Shown piece after piece: positions 15,831 through 23,640 of a stretch of DNA of 64,000 nt. The translations under genes were made by a program, and so were the position numbers. This DNA is from J029 sp964482495 (GTDB taxonomy: Bacteria; Planctomycetota; UBA1135), in contig CAYZXS010000003.1 of the NCBI GenBank assembly GCA_964482495.1, positions 1 through 64,000 on the forward strand. The letters run 5' to 3'. The notes under the pieces were generated by a model. That model had not been told where the DNA came from. It worked only from the letters and a program-made list of their open reading frames with translations, and searched no databases. The first letter of the stretch is position 1, and each line of letters begins with the position of its first letter.

Positions 15831-17861
15831 CTACTCCCCGCCCGCCGCATCCATGCCTTGGCGCAGGTCGACGGCCTCGCCGCCGTTGCTCTCGGCCAGC
15901 GTCTTCAGGAAGCCGGCGCCGGCGCTGCCCGCGGCGATGGTGTGGATGCGGGCGCCGCGGTCGCGGTTGAGCTGGGCGATGCCCATGAGGATGTCGCCCG
16001 GCGCGGTCCGCCGGCCGGCGCTGGGCATGCCGTCGGTGAGCACGAAGATGGTCTGGACGTCCTCCATCTGCAGCGCCCGCGCCAGGGCGTCGTAGAGGTT
16101 GGTGCCGCCGTTGGGTGTGGTGCGCCGGAGCAGGGCGACCGCGTCCTCGACGTTCTCGGGGCTCGCCGGAGCCAGCTCCTCGCGCCAAGGCTCCACCGCG
16201 CTGCCGAACAGCACGACGTTGAACATCGAGCTCTCGGGCAGGCCGCCGATCACCCGCTGCAGGGCCCCGGCGAAGCGGCGGTAGTCGCTCTCGGCGCCGC
16301 CGCCCCTCCGGGCGCTCATCGAGCCGCTGATGTCGAGCACGAAGACCACGCCCCCGCGCGGCACCGTCAGGCCGTGGTAGGTCGACGCGGTGTCGCCGGC
16401 CTCGCGCCGCAGCCGCTCCAGCGCCGCCACCGCGGCGGCGGCGGTCTCGGCGTCGGGCAAGGCGGCGTCCGGATCCTGGTCGCCCAGCCACCGGCGCCAG
16501 GCCGGGTAGTTCATGCCGAAACCCTCGCCGGTGAGCAGCTGGAGGGCGTCGGCGATCTCGCTCCGGAGCACGTCCTGGCGGGCCTCGCCGGTGGCGATCA
16601 GGGGCGCCAGGCTGGGCCAGTGGCGGAGCATCAGCAGCGCGTCGACGGCGGCCGAGACCACCCGCCAGTCCTCGTCGCGCAGGTTGCCGACCGCTGGCTC
16701 GAGGGCCATCTCGACCGGCAGGAAGCCGAGCGCCCGCGTGCCGTGGCGGCGCAGCGCCCGGTCGTCGTGGCGGGCCAGGTAGACCACCTTGTCGCGGGCA
16801 TCCGGCGGCACCTCGCCGAGCTGCGCCAGGCCCCACAGCGCCTCCTTGCGGGTGTCGCGGCTGGGGTGGTTGAGGCGCTTCGCCAGCGCTCCGGCGGCGC
16901 CCTCCACGCGGGCCATGACCAGGCCGCGGATGACCACCGCCCGGACCTGCTCGTCCTCGTGGCCGAGCGAGCGCAGCAGCGCCTTGCCGCAGTCCTCCGG
17001 CGCGTGCGGGGCGGCGGTGGCGATGGCCTCGATCAGCTTCATCGCCAGGACCTCGTCGCGGGTGCGCAGGGCCCGGATGAGGACCTTGATCTCCTCCTCG
17101 TCGTCCGCGGAGTTGAGGGCCCGGGTCAGGTCCTCGCGCAGCGCGAGCAGCCGGTGGTCGGTGGCCGCCTCCACCAGGGCCTTGAAGCCGTCCTTGCCGC
17201 CGAAGGCCTGCAGGGCGTGGATGGCGTTGCGCTGCACCACGCGGCTGCGGTCGCCGAGCGCCTTCTCGAGCCGCGACATGCCCTTGCGCAGCCGGGTCAC
17301 GCCGATGCCGCGCACCCCGGCGGCGCGCAGCCTGTCGTCGCGGTCGTCCGAGGCCTCCCAGACCAGCTGGCCCAGGTCGTCCGCTTCGTGGTGGAGCAGG
17401 ATCTCGAGCACCACCTGCTTCGGCCGCGGCTCCTCCTCGCGGTCCCAGCGCCGGCGGATCCAGCCGAGGTCGGCCGGGGAGCGCTCGGCGAGCTGGCGCA
17501 GGGCCTCGCAGCGCGCCGGGACCGGTCCGCTGCTGGCGATCTTCCGCAGCAGCACCATCACGTGCTGGTCGTCGATGTAGCGCAGCGACCAGGCCGAGGT
17601 GCGGGCGAGCCAGCCCTCCTGCTCGAGCGCCAGGCCGGCGAGGGCCGCGGCGGCGTCGGGCGTGCCGAGGGCGCCGAGCTGGTAGAGCAGCCGCGAGGTG
17701 TCCCGGGGGACTTTGGGCTCTTGCAGCCGCTGCTCGATCTGACCCAGGAGCTCGACCAGGCGCTCCTGGGGCGTGCTCTCCCTCGCCGCCGGTTCCTGGG
17801 CGGCAGCCGCGTCGAAGCCGCCGGCCGCGGCCATCAGCAGCGCCAGCGCGAACCGCCGCAT
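15831..17861 (-). CDS. Secreted HEAT-repeat/VWA protein, paralogue A
   Basis: 676 residues: signal peptide (about 1-21, ending AAAAQ), HEAT-like helical repeats (about 30-440), a short TGEGFGMNYPAWRRWLG linker, then a von Willebrand A domain (about 500-670). The metal-ion-dependent adhesion site is complete: D510-I-S-G-S, then GGTNLYDAL, then LTDGMPS. The end reads AAGSAGAGFLKTLAESNGGEAVDLR. Probably a periplasmic or outer-membrane-associated protein-binding scaffold. It starts 3 bases after the stop of paralogue B, so it is co-translated. All three paralogues keep the same order of parts, so they arose by tandem duplication. Confidence 0.85.
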   Translation of the reverse strand: MRRFALALLMAAAGGFDAAAAQEPAARESTPQERLVELLGQIEQRLQEPKVPRDTSRLLYQLGALGTPDAAAALAGLALEQEGWLARTSAWSLRYIDDQHVMVLLRKIASSGPVPARCEALRQLAERSPADLGWIRRRWDREEEPRPKQVVLEILLHHEADDLGQLVWEASDDRDDRLRAAGVRGIGVTRLRKGMSRLEKALGDRSRVVQRNAIHALQAFGGKDGFKALVEAATDHRLLALREDLTRALNSADDEEEIKVLIRALRTRDEVLAMKLIEAIATAAPHAPEDCGKALLRSLGHEDEQVRAVVIRGLVMARVEGAAGALAKRLNHPSRDTRKEALWGLAQLGEVPPDARDKVVYLARHDDRALRRHGTRALGFLPVEMALEPAVGNLRDEDWRVVSAAVDALLMLRHWPSLAPLIATGEARQDVLRSEIADALQLLTGEGFGMNYPAWRRWLGDQDPDAALPDAETAAAAVAALERLRREAGDTASTYHGLTVPRGGVVFVLDISGSMSARRGGGAESDYRRFAGALQRVIGGLPESSMFNVVLFGSAVEPWREELAPASPENVEDAVALLRRTTPNGGTNLYDALARALQMEDVQTIFVLTDGMPSAGRRTAPGDILMGIAQLNRDRGARIHTIAAGSAGAGFLKTLAESNGGEAVDLRQGMDAAGGE

Positions 17862-17864
17862 GGT

Positions 17865-19859
17865 TCAGCGCAGGTCGACCGAGCGCCCGCCGTTGGCCGC
17901 CGCCAGGTCCGCCAGGAAGTCGGCGCTGGCCTCGCCCGCGGCGATGGTGTGGATGATCGCCCCGAGGTCGCGGTTCAGGCGCGCGATCTTCTCGATGATG
18001 GCGCGCGTGTGGGTGACGCCGACGGTCGGGTCGCCGTCGGTCAGCAGGTAGATGGTCTGGGCGTCCTTGATGGTCAGCGCCGTGGCCAGCGCCGCGTAGA
18101 TGTTGGTGCCGCCGAAGGCGCTGTTGTTCTCCAGGAAGCGCTTGGCCTCCTCGACGTTCTCGCGGCTGGCGGTCACCAGCTTGTTCCGCCACACGTGCGG
18201 GCTGGAGGCGAAGACCACGATGTTGAAGCGGGCGCCGCCCGGCAGGTTGGAGATGGCCTTGTTGAGCGCCCGCGAGAAGTGGTCGTAGCGGGTCAGGTGC
18301 TCGGTGCTGGTGTCCTCCCAGAGCTCGTTCATCGAGCCGCTGACGTCGAGCACGAAGACCACCCCGCCGCGCGGGATCGGGATGCCGTGGTAGTCGGTGG
18401 AGGTCTCGCCGGGCCGCGCCGTCCGCGCCGCCTCGGCCGCCGCCAGCTTCCGCAGCGCCTCCTCCTCGGTCGGCAGGGCGTAGCCGTCCTCGAGGGCGTC
18501 GAACCAGTGGCGCCAGGACTTGGTGTTGGCGCCGAAGGTGCGGCCGGTGAGCTCGCCGAGGGCGTCGGCGATCTCGTCCCGGACCCGGGTGTCGTCGCGC
18601 TCCATGCGGGAGATCAGCGGGTCGAGGCTGGACAGCCGCCGCAGCCGCAAGAGCGACTGCACCGCCGCCGAACGCACCGACCAGAACTCGTCGTCGAGCA
18701 TGCGGGCCAAGGCGTCGACGGCCTTGGTGCTCTGGGCCCCGGCCAGCGCCCGCACGGCGTTGACGCGGACGGACAGCGAGAGGTCGAAGAGCAGCGGCAG
18801 CAGCTTCTCCTCGGCGGCGGGGGTGAGGCCGCCGATCTCGGCCAGGGCCCACCCGGCGTCGGCGCGGGTCACCGGGTTCTCGTGCTCGAGCAGGCCAGCG
18901 AGCAGCTCCAGCACGCCGGGCGGCTTGGCGCCGACCAGGCCGCGGATGGCGTGCTCCCGCACCACCGGGCTGGCGTGGCTGACCATCTTGATCAGCACCT
19001 TGGTGCTGGCCTCGGGCGCGTGCTCGGCGGCGCTGCCGAGGGCGGACATCAGCAGGGAGACGATCTCCTCGTCCTTCTCGCGGGCTAGGCCGTTCAGGAT
19101 CGCCTCGATCTCCTTCTCCTGCGTCGCCAGCCGCAGGCCCATGGTCAGGGCGTCGCGGAAGTCCTTGTTCTTGGTCTTCCGCAGCTCGGACACCATGGTC
19201 TTGTAGGCGGCGGGCCCGCCGACCAGGCCGGCGGCGCGGCAGGCCGCCATGCGCGCCGCCAGGTTCGAGTCCTTCAGCGCTTTCGTGGCCGTCTTGCCGC
19301 CCTTCTCGAGCTCGAGCTCGGCGATGCCGATCAGGCCGGCGGTGCGGACGTCGCCGTTCTTGTCCTTGGCGGCGTCGAGCACCATCTCCTCGAGGCCGTC
19401 GACCTTGGCCCGCAGCAGCTCGCGCAGCACCGAGCCGCGCACCAGGCCGTTCTTCTCCTTCTTGAAGAACTTGCGCAGCCAGCCGACGTCGGCCTCGCCC
19501 GCCAGCACCCGCACCGCCATCTCGCGGTCGGGCATCTGCTTGCTGTTGGAGGCGATCTTGCGCAGCTCCTCGACCCCCTCGGGCAGGTCGGCCATGCCCA
19601 GGGCCTGGATCGCGGCGGCCCGGCCCAGGCCGTTCAGGTCGGGGATGAGGCCGGCGAGGGCGTCCACCGCCTCGGGCGTGCGCAGGTTGGCGAGGGCGTG
19701 CAGCGCGGCGCCGAGCTCGCGGCCGGTCTGCTCGGCCTCGAGCAGCGCCTCGATCTTGGCCATGCGCGCGGCCAGCTCGGCGGCGGGGTCGGCCGCGGTC
19801 GCGGCGGGGTCCTGGCACAACGGTCCCAGGAGGAGCAGGGGGAGGAGGAGCAGGGACAC
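17865..19859 (-). CDS. Secreted HEAT-repeat/VWA protein, paralogue B
   Basis: 664 residues from a GTG start: a hydrophobic leader (about 1-15), HEAT-like repeats (about 35-420) richer in Lys than its neighbours (KFFKKEKNG, ELRKTKNKD), the linker TGRTFGANTKSWRHWFD and a VWA domain with D505-V-S-G-S, GGTNIYAAL and LTDGDPT. The C-terminal end is VDLR with no tail. In the middle of the tandem array, it is preceded by a 108-base gap carrying a hairpin and followed after 3 bases by paralogue A. It has diverged most in the VWA insert (NELWEDTSTEHLTRYD). The role is unknown. Confidence 0.85.
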   Translation of the reverse strand: MSLLLLPLLLLGPLCQDPAATAADPAAELAARMAKIEALLEAEQTGRELGAALHALANLRTPEAVDALAGLIPDLNGLGRAAAIQALGMADLPEGVEELRKIASNSKQMPDREMAVRVLAGEADVGWLRKFFKKEKNGLVRGSVLRELLRAKVDGLEEMVLDAAKDKNGDVRTAGLIGIAELELEKGGKTATKALKDSNLAARMAACRAAGLVGGPAAYKTMVSELRKTKNKDFRDALTMGLRLATQEKEIEAILNGLAREKDEEIVSLLMSALGSAAEHAPEASTKVLIKMVSHASPVVREHAIRGLVGAKPPGVLELLAGLLEHENPVTRADAGWALAEIGGLTPAAEEKLLPLLFDLSLSVRVNAVRALAGAQSTKAVDALARMLDDEFWSVRSAAVQSLLRLRRLSSLDPLISRMERDDTRVRDEIADALGELTGRTFGANTKSWRHWFDALEDGYALPTEEEALRKLAAAEAARTARPGETSTDYHGIPIPRGGVVFVLDVSGSMNELWEDTSTEHLTRYDHFSRALNKAISNLPGGARFNIVVFASSPHVWRNKLVTASRENVEEAKRFLENNSAFGGTNIYAALATALTIKDAQTIYLLTDGDPTVGVTHTRAIIEKIARLNRDLGAIIHTIAAGEASADFLADLAAANGGRSVDLR

Positions 19860-19945
19860 GGCGCGGGGGGGTGGTCTCGACGGGGGGGCGGGACCCAGGG
19901 GCCTAGGCCTTTGTAGCTCCCAGGCCGTCTTCGAGTAACCCGCTC

Positions 19946-19962
19946 CGGCGCCGTTGGCGCCG
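19946..19962 (-). terminator. GC hairpin just after HEAT-VWA paralogue C
   Basis: CGGCGCC-GTT-GGCGCCG forms a 7-bp stem with a 3-base loop 5 bases beyond the stop of paralogue C. There is no T-tract, so it is a weak terminator or a 3' mRNA-stability element separating paralogue C from B. Confidence 0.4.
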
Positions 19963-19967
19963 CTCGC

Positions 19968-21962
19968 TCAGCCGCCGCCGGCCTGGCGCAGGTCCACGGC
20001 TTCGCCGTCGTTGCTTTCGGCCAGTCGTTGGAGGAAATCGGCGGCGACGCTGCCCGCGGCGATGGTGTGGATGCGCACGCCGCGGTCCCGGTTGCGGTGC
20101 TCGATCCCGAGCAGCACGTCCCCGGGCGCGGTGCGCTGGCCCATGGTCGGCTGGCCGTCGGTGAGCAGGAAGATGGTCTGCGCCCCCTCCAGCGCCAGCG
20201 CCGCCTCCAGGGCGTCGTAGAGGTTGGTGCCGCCCGCGGCCGGTGTCCGCCGCAGCAGCCGGACCGCGTCCTCGACGTTGGCCGGGCTGGCCGGCGACGG
20301 CAGCTCGCGCCAGACCTCGACCTCACTGCCGAAGAGCACCAGGTCGAAGAGCTGGGACTCCGGCAGGTTGCGCAGGACCCGTTCGATGGCCTCGGCGAAG
20401 TGGCGCAGGTCCGACTGCTTGCGGCCGGCGCGCCGGGCCGCCATCGAGCCGCTGGTGTCGAGCACGAAGACCACCGGCCCGCGCGGCACCGGGATGCCGT
20501 GGTAGGTGGTCGTGTGCTGCTCGGGGTTGGCGCGGGCGGCCCGGGCCTGCTCCAGCAGCAGCGCCGCCACCTCAGGATCGGGCAGCCGGAGGTCCGGGGG
20601 CTGGTCGGCGAGCCAGCGCCTCCAGGCGCCGAAGTTGGGTCCGAAGGCCTCGCCGGTGAGCTTCTCGAGGGCGCCGGCGGCGTCGCTGCGCAGGCGGTCG
20701 CGGCGCGGCTCGCCGGCTTCGATCAGCCAGAGCAGCGACTCGGGCCGGCGCAGCTCGAGCAAGGTGGCCACGGCCGCCGCGGCGACCCGCCAGTCCTCGT
20801 CGCCGAGGTTGGCGCCGGCGGCTTGGAGCGCGTCGTCGCTGCCGAACCAGCGCAGCGCCGTGGTGGCGTGTTTGCGCAGCACCGGGCTCTGGTGCCGGGC
20901 CAGGTGCAGCACCAGCCGCTCCTTGGAGGCCGGCACGCCGCCCAGCGCGGCCAGGCCCCACAGGGCGTCGGCCCGAGTGCTCAGGTTGCGGTGGTCGAGC
21001 CGGCGCGCCAGCGCGTCCGCGGCGCCCTCCACGCGCGCCGCGACCAAGCCCTTCACCGCCGCCGCCCGGACCCGCTCGCTGGGGTGGGCGAGGGCGCGCA
21101 GCAGGGCCTTGCCGCAGGGTTCGGGCTGGTGGTGGGCGGCCGCGGCCAGGGCCTCGAGCAGACGCTCGGCCAGGATCTCGTCGCGGGTGCTCAGGCCGCG
21201 CACCAGCACCTGGACCTCCGGCTCTTCGTCGGCCGAGTTCAAGGCCCGCGAGACGGCCAGCTGCATACCGGCGAAGCGGGCGTCGGTGGCGGCGTCGAGC
21301 AGCTCGATGAAGGCTTCGCGGCCGCCGAGCATGCCCAGGGCGTCGACCGAGGCCAGCCGGACGCTGGCGTTGCCGTCGCCGAGCTCGCGGCGGACCAGGG
21401 GCAGCTGCCGCCGCAGCCGCAGCTGACCGATGCCGCGCAGACCCTGGGCGCGCAGCCGCGGGTCGTCGTCCTGGGCGGCGCTGATCACCAGCCGGTCCAG
21501 GCCGGGCGCCTCGCGGTCCATGAGCAGGCTCAGGATCAGCCGCCGGGCTTCGTCGTCCTGCTCCCGGCCCCAGCGCCGCTTGAGCCAGGCCAGCTGGTCG
21601 TCGTCGCCCCTGGCCAGGGCCCGCAGCGCCTGGTCGCGGGCGTCGGGGGACTGCTCCCGCTTGGCCAGGCGGCGCAGCAGCTCCGGGGTCCGGGAGGCCT
21701 GGCAGCTGGCCAGGCCGGCCACGGCGCGGGCCGCCAGCCAGCCCTCGTGGTCGGCGGCGATGTCCGCCAGGCTCTCGGCGGCGCCGTTGCCGCCCAGGGC
21801 GGAGATCCGGAGCAGCAGCGTGGCCTGCTCGGCCGCCGGCGCTTCCCGCTCCACCGCCTGGGCCAGCGCGCGTTCGAGCTGGCGCAGGGAGGGCTCGCCG
21901 GACTCCTGGGCGGGGAGCGGAGCCAGCGCGAGCAGCAGGGGGGCGAGGACGCTGCGGGGCAC
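19968..21962 (-). CDS. Secreted HEAT-repeat/VWA protein, paralogue C
   Basis: 664 residues from a GTG at 21962, which places a leader (SVLAPLLLALAPLPAQ) at the very start; the frame is open much further upstream but only as antisense to the BI-1 gene. HEAT-like repeats span about 30-420, followed by the linker TGEAFGPNFGAWRRWLA and a VWA domain with D502-T-S-G-S, GGTNLYDAL and LTDGQPT. It is closer to paralogue A than to B (shared VDAL, TRDEIL, LNSADE and TAPGD segments). It follows the BI-1 family gene by 35 bases and is probably transcribed with it. Confidence 0.83.
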   Translation of the reverse strand: MPRSVLAPLLLALAPLPAQESGEPSLRQLERALAQAVEREAPAAEQATLLLRISALGGNGAAESLADIAADHEGWLAARAVAGLASCQASRTPELLRRLAKREQSPDARDQALRALARGDDDQLAWLKRRWGREQDDEARRLILSLLMDREAPGLDRLVISAAQDDDPRLRAQGLRGIGQLRLRRQLPLVRRELGDGNASVRLASVDALGMLGGREAFIELLDAATDARFAGMQLAVSRALNSADEEPEVQVLVRGLSTRDEILAERLLEALAAAAHHQPEPCGKALLRALAHPSERVRAAAVKGLVAARVEGAADALARRLDHRNLSTRADALWGLAALGGVPASKERLVLHLARHQSPVLRKHATTALRWFGSDDALQAAGANLGDEDWRVAAAAVATLLELRRPESLLWLIEAGEPRRDRLRSDAAGALEKLTGEAFGPNFGAWRRWLADQPPDLRLPDPEVAALLLEQARAARANPEQHTTTYHGIPVPRGPVVFVLDTSGSMAARRAGRKQSDLRHFAEAIERVLRNLPESQLFDLVLFGSEVEVWRELPSPASPANVEDAVRLLRRTPAAGGTNLYDALEAALALEGAQTIFLLTDGQPTMGQRTAPGDVLLGIEHRNRDRGVRIHTIAAGSVAADFLQRLAESNDGEAVDLRQAGGG

Positions 21963-21997
21963 CGTCCCCAAGATAGCCGGGGACGGCGCCGGCGGGC

Positions 21998-22702
21998 TCA
22001 GTCGCGGTTCGCGAGCAGCATCAGCAGGTGCTTGAACAGGATCACGAAGTCGAAGAACAGCGCCATCGCCGCCGAGACGGCCATGTTGGTCGGGTAGTGG
22101 CGCATGATGTTCGAGGTGTCGTAGAGCACGAAGCCGGCCATCAGGATCACCCAGGCCACCGACCAGCCCCAGCCGAACCAGTCCATGCCGAAGAGCATGC
22201 CGACCAGGCCGAGCCCGATCAGCACCCACAGGCAGGTCCATAGGCCGGAGCGCAGGAAGCTGAAGTCCCGCTTCGAGGTCAGGGTCACCAGGGTCAGGCC
22301 GGCGAAGACGACCGCGGTCAGGACCGCCGCCTGGGCGACCACCTCGGTGCCGCGGGAGGCGCTGACCAGGAAGACCAGCGGGCCGACCAGGAAGCCCTCG
22401 AGGACCGCGAAGCCGACCAGCGCGAACAGGTTGATCGGGAAGCGGCTGGCGCCCAGGCGCATGATCGCGCCGACCGCGACCATGAGCAGGATCGGGCCGA
22501 TGATGCCGTAGCCGTAGATCGGCGCCACCCAGCCGAGGGCGGTCTCGTTGCAGCAGGCCCAGGTGGTGCCGGCGAAGATCACGATCGCCATCGTGAACAG
22601 GGAATAGACCTTGCGCAGGAAGGCCAGCCGCTCGGGGGCGCTGACCTGGATCGCGAGCATGCCGCGGTGGCGGTCCTCGAAGGAGGGAGATTGCAGCGTC
22701 AT
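21998..22702 (-). CDS. Bax inhibitor-1 (BI-1/YccA) family membrane protein
   Basis: 234 residues with seven predicted membrane helices beginning near residue 32 and the family's C-terminal acidic/aromatic helix pattern (MAGFVLYDTSNIMRHYPTN, then FFDFVILFKHLLMLL). YccA-like bacterial members interact with FtsH or act as pH-dependent ion leaks. The N-terminal 25 residues are soluble. It is the first gene of the block that includes the three HEAT-VWA proteins. A TAGAAT hexamer ends 6 bases before its ATG. Confidence 0.93.
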   Translation of the reverse strand: MTLQSPSFEDRHRGMLAIQVSAPERLAFLRKVYSLFTMAIVIFAGTTWACCNETALGWVAPIYGYGIIGPILLMVAVGAIMRLGASRFPINLFALVGFAVLEGFLVGPLVFLVSASRGTEVVAQAAVLTAVVFAGLTLVTLTSKRDFSFLRSGLWTCLWVLIGLGLVGMLFGMDWFGWGWSVAWVILMAGFVLYDTSNIMRHYPTNMAVSAAMALFFDFVILFKHLLMLLANRD

Positions 22703-22708
22703 GGCGGC

Positions 22709-22714
22709 ATTCTA
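22709..22714 (-). promoter_or_regulatory. -10-like hexamer TAGAAT before the BI-1 gene
   Basis: On the minus strand TAGAAT is followed by GCCGCC and then the ATG, a 6-base gap, implying a leaderless transcript for the BI-1/HEAT-VWA block. Confidence 0.45.
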
Positions 22715-22742
22715 GACTGCTGGCCTGGGCGTCACCCGAGCC

Positions 22743-23534
22743 ATGAAACGGATCTCTCCCGTGCTGAAGGTCCTCGCCACCGTCTACCTGCTGTTGCTGC
22801 TGCTGGCCTTCCTGTTCCAGCGGCGGCTGCTCTTCTTCCCGACGCCCGCCCCCGCGCCGGGGCAGGTGGGGGCGGAGGAGTTCCGGTGGGCCGGGGGCGG
22901 CGACCCCGCCCCCGAGCTGCGCGGCTGGGCGCTGCGGCCCGAGCTGCCGGAGGCGGTGGTCTACTTCGGCGGCAACGCCGAGTCGGTCGAGTACAGCCTG
23001 GCCCTGCTCGACGCCGCTCTCCCCGGCCGCGCGATCTACCTGCTGCCTTACCGCGGCTACTCCGGCAACCCCGGCAGCCCCAGCGAGGCCGGGATCCAGG
23101 CCGACGCCCTGGCCGCCTTCGACCAGCTCGCGGAACGCCACCGGAGCGTCGCCGTGATCGGCCGCAGCCTGGGCAGCGCCGTGGCGACGGCGCTGGCCGC
23201 GCGCCGGCCGGTGGAGCGGCTGGTCCTGGTCACCCCCTTCGACAGCATCCAGCGCCTGGCCCAGCGCCAGTTCCCGGTCTTCCCGATGTTCCTGCTGCTG
23301 CGCGACCCCTTCGAGTCCTGGCGCAACGGCCCGGAGATCACCGCCCCGACCCTGGTCCTGGTCGCCGGACGCGACCGCGTGGTGCCTCGGGCGCGGACCG
23401 AGGGGCTGCTCCAGGAGCTCCCGGCGGGGCAGACCGAGGTGGTCCAGATCCCGACCGCAGGACATAACGACATCCAAGAATACCTCGAATATTCCAGGGC
23501 GATCCGCAGCTTTTTCGGGCCGGCTGGGGGCTGA
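22743..23534 (+). CDS. Alpha/beta hydrolase, membrane-anchored
   Basis: 263 residues with an N-terminal signal anchor (about 9-24). The alpha/beta hydrolase core carries the nucleophile elbow GRSLGS (S142), an aspartate in VLVAGRDRVVP and a late His in TAGHNDI. It resembles the YfhR/serine-aminopeptidase S33-type group (PYRGYSGNPG is a common oxyanion region). Likely a membrane-anchored esterase or lipase-like enzyme; the substrate is unknown. It is divergent from the BI-1 gene with only 40 bases between the two starts. Confidence 0.87.
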   Translation: MKRISPVLKVLATVYLLLLLLAFLFQRRLLFFPTPAPAPGQVGAEEFRWAGGGDPAPELRGWALRPELPEAVVYFGGNAESVEYSLALLDAALPGRAIYLLPYRGYSGNPGSPSEAGIQADALAAFDQLAERHRSVAVIGRSLGSAVATALAARRPVERLVLVTPFDSIQRLAQRQFPVFPMFLLLRDPFESWRNGPEITAPTLVLVAGRDRVVPRARTEGLLQELPAGQTEVVQIPTAGHNDIQEYLEYSRAIRSFFGPAGG

Positions 23535-23640
23535 TCCGGCCGGCGGGGGCCCGGTTTCCTGTGTTATTCTCTAAGCACCCTGGTGCCGCTGTCCGCGCTC
23601 GCGTGGATGGCTGATCGCTCGATCCCCGCCCGCCCATTCG

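Noticed and set aside
21963..23477. Extension of HEAT-VWA paralogue C through the BI-1 gene
   Set aside because: The frame is open, but the leader peptide starts at the GTG at 21962 and the extension is out of frame with the recognisable BI-1 gene on the same strand.
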